Assembly: GCA_021613335.1 (NCBI GenBank)
Contig: JAJTWR010000380.1
Location: forward strand, 26,001 to 90,000
Direction: 5' to 3'
Source of the DNA: Whitmania pigra
Lineage: Eukaryota; Annelida; Clitellata; Hirudinida; Haemopidae
DNA length: 64,000 nt
This document shows positions 58,544 through 64,000 of the stretch, piece after piece. Under the pieces are notes generated by a model, which saw nothing but the letters and a program-made list of their open reading frames with translations, was not told where the DNA came from and searched no databases. Every line of letters begins with the position of its first letter. Within the stretch, counting starts at the first letter, position 1. A program made the position numbers and the translations under genes.

Positions 58544-60177
58544 CATGTGATCTAAGTAACACAATTTATTAAACAGATCTATTGTGGACATACTAACTTC
58601 TTTTGTTTTATTTCCGTTCGTTTTTATGCATTGGCCATAAACAAAGGGTTAGAGTTCAAGCCCTACTTACTTTCCCTTAAATACAACCCTTAGCCATAAC
58701 AAGGTTAAACTTCATTGTTAAGCATCTTCCCCCTAATTTCGGCACAGGTCATCACCTCTGACCCATATCGAAATGGATGGGTGCACAGCGAAAATGATTA
58801 AATGTTAAAGGGTCAAAGAGCGAATGTTGATGGTGATTAAAATTTCATATTAATATTATTATTATATTATTATTAATAATTATTATATTGTAATCATCGG
58901 TTTAACATTAAAAAATAATAGTAGTAATAATAACTATTACAAATTATAGTCGATCCAAAGATAAAATCTTCCAAGGATTGAAATGAATGAAAAATATCAT
59001 GCGATCCGAAAAAATTGCGAAAAAAAAAAGCAATTAACCGGGAAATTACTCCAAAAATATTGTTGAAAATTGTAAATTCTAAGAATAATTACATTTCGCA
59101 ATAATCATCATAGTCATGGCCGCCGAGTTGGAGGGAAAGGGACAAGGGTGGACGGACCCGGCACGATTTTGGGGCATGGTGGTATTTCAAAATATTTTTT
59201 TGCTTTTCCATTACCAAACTGGCATAAGGTAGGTAGTAACCTCTATGGATAGCGGCCTGAATTTTGCGGTTATAAATGCAATAACACATCCTTTTACATT
59301 TACTTGAGTTTCATACATAATCTTGAAGTTTTTAATTTGATTCTGATGAAACATTGCTTTATCGGCTTTGGAAATATTCAATGCTAAATAATTATATCAT
59401 AAATTATATTAATATAAATTCATTGGAATGTGATCATTATCAACGAGAAAACCGAAAGCCTTTTCTCTGACGTGAAAATAAAATTTGAAATTGTAGCAAT
59501 TGCAGGGTTTTCCGTGAGTGGATTAAAAAAATAACCGAAAAGTTTCGGCAAGACGATAACGATGACGATGAAGATGAAGATGACGTGAAAACAAATCAGG
59601 ATGGTGATGATGATGATGACGACGACGACGATGATGGCAATGACATTGGCGATGATGATGATGATGACGACGACGATGATAATGATGATGTATAGAGAGA
59701 CCATGATAATTGTTTCGGCAACTAAACCACCTTTGATTAATCGTATATTCAACACGACAACATGGAGTGACAATCAATCATCTTCAAGTAATACCATTCG
59801 AATGCTGATCAACAAACATCACTCATGAAGTTCAATCACAAAACAGTTTCGTTTCAACCAAATCAACTGAACCAGTTAAATCAATCGAGCAAGTCAAACC
59901 AATCAAATAAGGTAAAACATCTTGAGCCAATCAGATCAATCGCATCAGTAAATCCTGTCGAAAGGGTCCAATTAGCGTTCGCTAGGTTTCAAATAAAGTA
60001 AATAATACTACTTCTTTCATTAGGTTTTAATGAACAAAAAACTAAAGTCAATATTTATTATAACAGATCATGATAGAACACTTGAACAATTCAGATCAAA
60101 ACATATATTTCAAAAGATAAATTTTGTTAATATTTATAAATTTATATCTACAAGTCATATTGAAAGATGGAAGAGAT
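58544..60177. repeat. Segmental duplication copy 2, right block
   Basis: Corresponds to 27743-29477 with indels; the long (ATG)n of copy 1 is collapsed here. No gene recognised. Confidence 0.9.
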
Positions 60178-61116
60178 GTTGTACAATTACGACAGCTACA
60201 ATGAAATAAAAAAATGACGACGGCAACGATGATGATGATAATGATGGCAATTATTTTTTGCTGGAAAATTGCGGATCGCATTACCGGAACTGGAAATAGG
60301 TTGAGTGAAAAAAGAGAAATGTCATCATCAACATCATCATCATCGTAGTCAATATCGTCATGCTCATCAAACATCATTGTTGGCAATGTTATCATCATTC
60401 ACGAAGGTAATACAAAAGCAGCCAAGGTAATGAGATGAGACATGCCAGCCTATATTATTCCATCCATCTGCCTACTAAATCATTCACTCATTCATTCATC
60501 TACTCAATCATTTATTAATTCACCCAAACCAGGACAAGGTTTACTCAGGGTTCCCGGTGTGCAGTGTGGTAATGGAAGACTATAAGCTTCCTTGCCAGTC
60601 CTCCAGACAAGCCAAAACAAAAAATGTCTATTTGTTAGAGATCCCTGTGCAATGGCGTATCCTTATCGTCTAGCACTAAGTCCGGCACTGATCCATTAAT
60701 GTACCAAATCGGGCTCTGAGAATGAAGAATGACTTGAAATATTCAGAACTGCATGGCAACAATCACAACTAAAGCACAATATCGAAGTTTCACTCGTTGC
60801 TACTGACGACCACGACACGAATAAATGATTAACTATTTTTTAAATGAAATTATAAAATTTTCATTCATCGTTTATGGTACAGAGGTGGCAATGTCATTCA
60901 TGCACGCACTCTCGCGCTCACTCACCCATACACTCACTCATTCAGCTACTCAATCTTTCTCAGGTAACTCCTGTAAGGTGTGCCACTGAGCAATTGGTCT
61001 TCTCGGATTAGCAAGCATGTCGCTCCAGTGCCTGAGCTCGGTGCCGGTGGCTGTGCAACCAAGCGTGACTTGGCCTATAGGGTCAGAGGTTCCAATCCTG
61101 TCGTAGTCCACCACTG
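60178..61116. other. About 940 bp present only in copy 2
   Basis: Copy 1 passes directly from 'gaagagatg' to 'gtaatgatgatggagg' at 29477; copy 2 has about 940 bp between those points. It contains degenerate (ATTC)n/(ACTC)n stretches at 60460-60520 and 60900-60950 and a tRNA-like stretch near 61050. Which copy is ancestral cannot be told from the window. Confidence 0.7.
61028..61105 (+). repeat. Possible tRNA-derived SINE segment
   Basis: 'gtcagaggttccaatcctg' resembles a pol III B box in a T-arm, and 'ccaagcgtgacttgg' forms a 5-bp stem upstream. The D-arm and A box are poor, so a functional tRNA is unlikely; a SINE head or degenerate tRNA is possible. Confidence 0.3.
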
Positions 61117-61217
61117 TAATGATGATGGAGGTTTTCTGGGGGGAAGGGTGATGTGAATAATTATTATATTGTATCCTTTTAATGAGTTTTTTGCGCCTTC
61201 AATCATCATCACCTTCA

Positions 61218-61912
61218 AGTGAGTGAGTGAGTGAGTGAGTGAGGAGTGAGTGAGTGAGTGAGTGAGTGAGTGAGTGAGTGAGTGAGTGAGTGATGAGTGA
61301 GTGAGTGAGTGAGTGAGTGAGTGAGTGAGTGAGTGGTGAGTGAGTGAGTGAGTGAGTGAGTGAGTGAGTGAGTGAGTGAGTGAGTGAGTGAGAGTGAGTG
61401 AGTGAGTGAGTGAGTGAGTGAGTGAGTGAGTGAGTGAGTGAGTGAGTGAGTGAGTGAGTGAGTGAGTGAGTGAGTGAGTGAGTGAGTGAGTGAGTGAGTG
61501 AGTGAGTGAGTGAGTGAGTGAGTGAGTGAGTGAGTGAGTGCGTGAGTGAGTGAGTGAGTGAGTGAGTGAGTGAGTGGAGTGAGTGAGTGCGTGAGTGAGT
61601 GAGTGCGTGAGTGAGTGAGTGAGTGCGTGCGTGAGTGAGTGAGCGTGAGTGCGTGCGTGAGCGTGCGTGCGTGCGAGTGCGTGAGTGAGTGCGTGCGTGA
61701 GTGCGTGAGTGAGTGAGTGAGTGAGTGAGTGCGGCGTGCGTGAGTGAGTGCGTGAGTGAGTGCGTGCGTGAGTGCGTGCGTGCGTGCGTGCGTGCGTGAG
61801 TGCGTGAGTGCGTGAGTGGCGTGCGTGCGTGGTGCGTGCGTGCGTGCGTGCGTGAGTGAGTGCGTGCGTGAGTGAGTGCGTGCGTGAGTGAGTGAGTGCG
61901 TGCGTGCGTGAG

Positions 61913-61944
<32 letters not shown>

Positions 61945-61975
61945 TGGCGTGCGTGCGTGCGTGCGTGCGTGCGTG
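61218..61975. repeat. (GAGT)n / (GCGT)n tetranucleotide array, about 760 bp
   Basis: Nearly pure GAGT from 61218 to about 61540, a mixed zone, then mostly GCGT to 61975. Occasional one-base gaps break the register. The minus-strand Thr-His-Ser-Leu / Ala-Arg-Thr-His ORFs are products of the repeat. It lies in the intron downstream of the synaptotagmin exon. Confidence 0.97.
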
Positions 61976-62056
61976 ACGTCTCACCTCCCACCTCCTTGCC
62001 CTCCCCCAGTCCGCCAGTCCAAAACAGGTGTGTAAGTACCTGAATATCTGAATTAC

Positions 62057-62190
62057 CTGCATCTGTTCGAATGGTACCTCAAATGTGAACGACTCGTTGT
62101 AGTAAGGATTCAGCGTGCACTTTTTGATCGTCGTCTTCTTCTTCTTCACCCTTTTTCCGTTCAACAGGAGAGACAGCTTGACGTATGGAT
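62057..62190 (-). CDS. Synaptotagmin C2B-domain exon
   Basis: Synaptotagmins are vesicle membrane proteins that sense calcium through two C2 domains and trigger exocytosis. This exon (minus strand, acceptor tttttccag, donor cag|gtaatt) reads [20 protein letters not shown] and [20 protein letters not shown]. It carries the polybasic KKKK strand and the 'TLNPxYNExFxFEVP' core of C2B, nearly identical to the synaptotagmin-1/2 class. 134 nt, uninterrupted. The next exon in transcription order would lie left of the GAGT array, but I found none down to 60 kb; preceding exons would lie right of 62190, past the element at 62.5-63.55 kb or outside the window. So it is either part of a gene with long introns or an isolated copy. 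Confidence 0.85.
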
Positions 62191-62507
62191 CTGGAAAAAC
62201 GATTTCATCGACGACGATGATGATAATGGTAATGATGGAAGGCTTTCTCAGGCGGCCACCTGCCCATGGCTCTTCTCTAAGTAGACGAAGACATGGCGGC
62301 AGGTATCTCTATTGCTGACGTCATCACGTCATCATCATCACCCCGCCATCATCATCATCATCATACTCATTATTTGTGAAAGACATTATCCTAGAAATTT
62401 AAAGTTTATTAAAGTGTTTGACAAAAGAATACCTTTCAGAATTTTACTTTTGATTACGCTTTCGGTGATTGGAGACACCTTGTGGGGTGAAGTATAAGAA
62501 GCCGGCA
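62191..62507. other. Intron-like sequence
   Basis: Short degenerate (ATC)n/(GATGAT)n tracts at 62205-62240 and 62325-62365. No exon recognised. Confidence 0.4.
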
Positions 62508-63553
62508 CCCCGTCATAACAGCCCGGCGACAGAATAGCCCCGACAAAACAGCCCCGTCAAAATAGCCCGGCGTCAAAATAGCTCAAGACAAAACAGCCCC
62601 GACAAAACCGCCCCGACAAAACGGCCCCGTCGAAACAGCCCGGCATCAAAATAGCCCAGGACGGAAAAATCCCGTAAAATTGGCCCCGTCAAAATAGCCC
62701 CGACAAAACCGCCCGGCGACAAAATAGCCCAGGACAAAACAACCCGGCGACAAAATAGCCCCGACAAAACAGCCCCGTCAAAACAGCCCTGTCCCCAGGG
62801 TCGGACTGGCTTAAAAAACCGGCCCGGGAAATTTTATTTAACTCCTAGTTTGATCAACTTAAACATAAGAAATACTAGAGTATAAAATTTCTATTCACTA
62901 TTAACTATTATAACAGCTTTTTATCGTTTCACTGGTAGATGCTAAAACATCAATGATTTCATTGTTATTGATTCTTGGAAAAGAGTCTTTCTCACAAGAC
63001 ATCAGCATGAATGATCTTGATGAAAATGACCTCTCACAAGCAACTTGTGATGAGGATAATGTCAACACAAATTTGTAAGCCAGATACAAATAATATAAAT
63101 ACAATAATATATACGAATAAGCAAGACTATGCAAATTAAACTTCTGGAGAACAATAATAACAACAAACAATACTCAAAACGGTCAAAGCATTCAAGCCAC
63201 TAATTTCGAATTAAATTTTGATTCAGTTTCACAACATTTTTTAAAAATACTTTGACATGGAGTTATCGTGGGGCTATAATGACGGGGCTATTTTTTCGCC
63301 GGGCTATTTTGTCGCCGGGTTGTTTTGTCCTGGGCTATTTTGTCGCCGGGCTATTTTGTCGGGGCTATTTTGACGAGGCCATTTTGACGGGGCTATTTTG
63401 TCTTGGGCTATTTTGACGCCGGGCTGTTTCGACGGGGCTGTTTTGTCGGGGCGGTTTTGTCGGGGCTGTTTTGTCTTGAGCTATTTTGACGCCGGGCTAT
63501 TTTGACGGGGCTGTTTTGTCGGGGCTATTCTGTCGCCGGGCTGTTATGACGGG
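62508..63553. mobile_element. DNA-transposon-like element with long inverted arms of tandem units
   Basis: The left arm (62508-about 62790) starts CCCGTCATAACAGCCCGG and consists of about 20 variants of a 13-14 bp unit (cagccccgacaaaa / tagcccggcgtcaaaa). The right arm (about 63270-63553) is its inverted counterpart and ends CCGGGCTGTTATGACGGG. Between the arms is a hAT-like transposase scrap. The 9-bp string TAAGAAGCC lies just outside both ends (about 62495 and 63559), a possible target trace but not abutting. Total 1046 bp. Superfamily uncertain. Confidence 0.8.
62901..63170 (-). pseudogene. hAT-like dimerisation fragment inside the inverted-arm element
   Basis: The minus-strand frame ends FVLTLSSSQVACERSFSS, FMLMSCEKDSFPRINNNEII and DVLASTSETIKSCY. 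This matches the C-terminus of ZMYM1-like hAT transposases ('LTLP.SSS..ERSFS', 'L.MSCEKD....I....IID.(F/L)A'). The middle of that domain is shortened. Confidence 0.7.
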
Positions 63554-64000
63554 TCACCTAAGAAGCCATTATCCAACGGTTGATAAAATGGGTCACCATA
63601 TTTAAATGAGGCTTGAAAAAGTGATCAATACTTTGACCGTGTGGGAAGTGGCGTTACTAGTTGGTGACACCCTTTTAGGATATGATATAAAAATATCAAT
63701 CTTCATGTTTTTTATTTTTATTTTTTGCTTTTTATATTTTTGCTCATCAGTTCGGTTTCTTGAACAACGAAACCAGGTTTGTACCTGTACAAGCTGAAAA
63801 AGAATTTCTTTTTTTTTTTTTTGTATTTGTCAGATTTGTGTTCCACCACTTATAGCTTATGCCTTATGGTGAAAGTCTTAAGGGGTGAGTATTTGTTTGT
63901 TTGCTGGATGGCACCAACGCTAGTGACGTCAATGAGTGTAGGATTATGTATTAACAAACTTATCAGAATATTAATTGTTATTATTTTAAAGTGATTCTTT
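63554..64000. other. No recognised gene (right edge)
   Basis: AT-rich; T run at 63811-63823. ORFs of about 65 codons on the plus strand show no family signature. Confidence 0.4.

Noticed and set aside
61028..61105. Functional tRNA gene
   Set aside because: The T-arm-like part is fair, but the D-arm, anticodon loop and acceptor stem do not form.
61199..61991. Minus-strand ORFs of 258-321 codons with Thr-His-Ser-Leu repeats
   Set aside because: Read through the GAGT/GCGT array; only 62057-62190 is a real exon, ending at a good donor before the array.

Overview
This 64 kb window comes from an animal nuclear genome. Genes are split by short GT-AG introns, the sequence is AT-rich and full of microsatellites, and transposable elements of several classes are nested in each other. 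The recognisable host genes are metazoan in type: a LAR-like receptor tyrosine phosphatase, the replication protein ORC6, a synaptotagmin C2B exon and a two-EF-hand protein. Nothing seen fixes the phylum. No bacterial, organellar, rRNA, convincing tRNA or CRISPR features were found.

Layout. 0.9-4.3 kb: remains of a hAT transposase and the 5' half of a LINE. 6.4-7.6 kb (-): ORC6 in seven exons, with two frame breaks. 7.9-8.7 kb: an unassigned ORF and a lone FN3 exon. 10.5-18.9 kb (+): a decayed LAR-type receptor phosphatase whose introns hold a LINE 3' end and a complete-ended Tc1/mariner copy. 19-22.5 kb: dispersed repeats and a LINE scrap. 20.6-24.3 kb (-): unknown multi-exon gene 'A'. 27.3 kb (+): EF-hand gene. 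30-34.7 kb: fragments of gypsy, LINE, gag and hAT elements. 35.5-38.8 kb (+): gene 'B', an inverted paralogue of A with matching exon lengths and phases and an in-frame tail of 32 aspartates. 39.3-61.2 kb: a second copy of the 22.5-29.6 kb segment, enlarged by three Ty3/gypsy insertions at 40.2-48.6, 49.3-51.6 and 53.9-58.5 kb. The first of these itself contains a LINE and a hAT element. 61.2-62.2 kb: a 760-bp GAGT/GCGT array beside the synaptotagmin exon. 62.5-63.55 kb: an element with long inverted arms of tandem sub-repeats.

How it fits together. The main event is a duplication of roughly 7 kb carrying most of gene A and the whole EF-hand gene. Copy 1 (22.5-29.6 kb) is the cleaner one. In copy 2 gene A is destroyed, while the EF-hand ORF stays intact with a young gypsy element 47 bp behind its stop codon. 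The duplicate reference makes insertion sites readable to the base (5-bp target duplications CAAAC and CATGT for the two younger gypsy copies). The least explained host content is the A/B gene family: it has no match I recognise, yet at least nine exons keep their length class and reading phase between the inverted paralogues.
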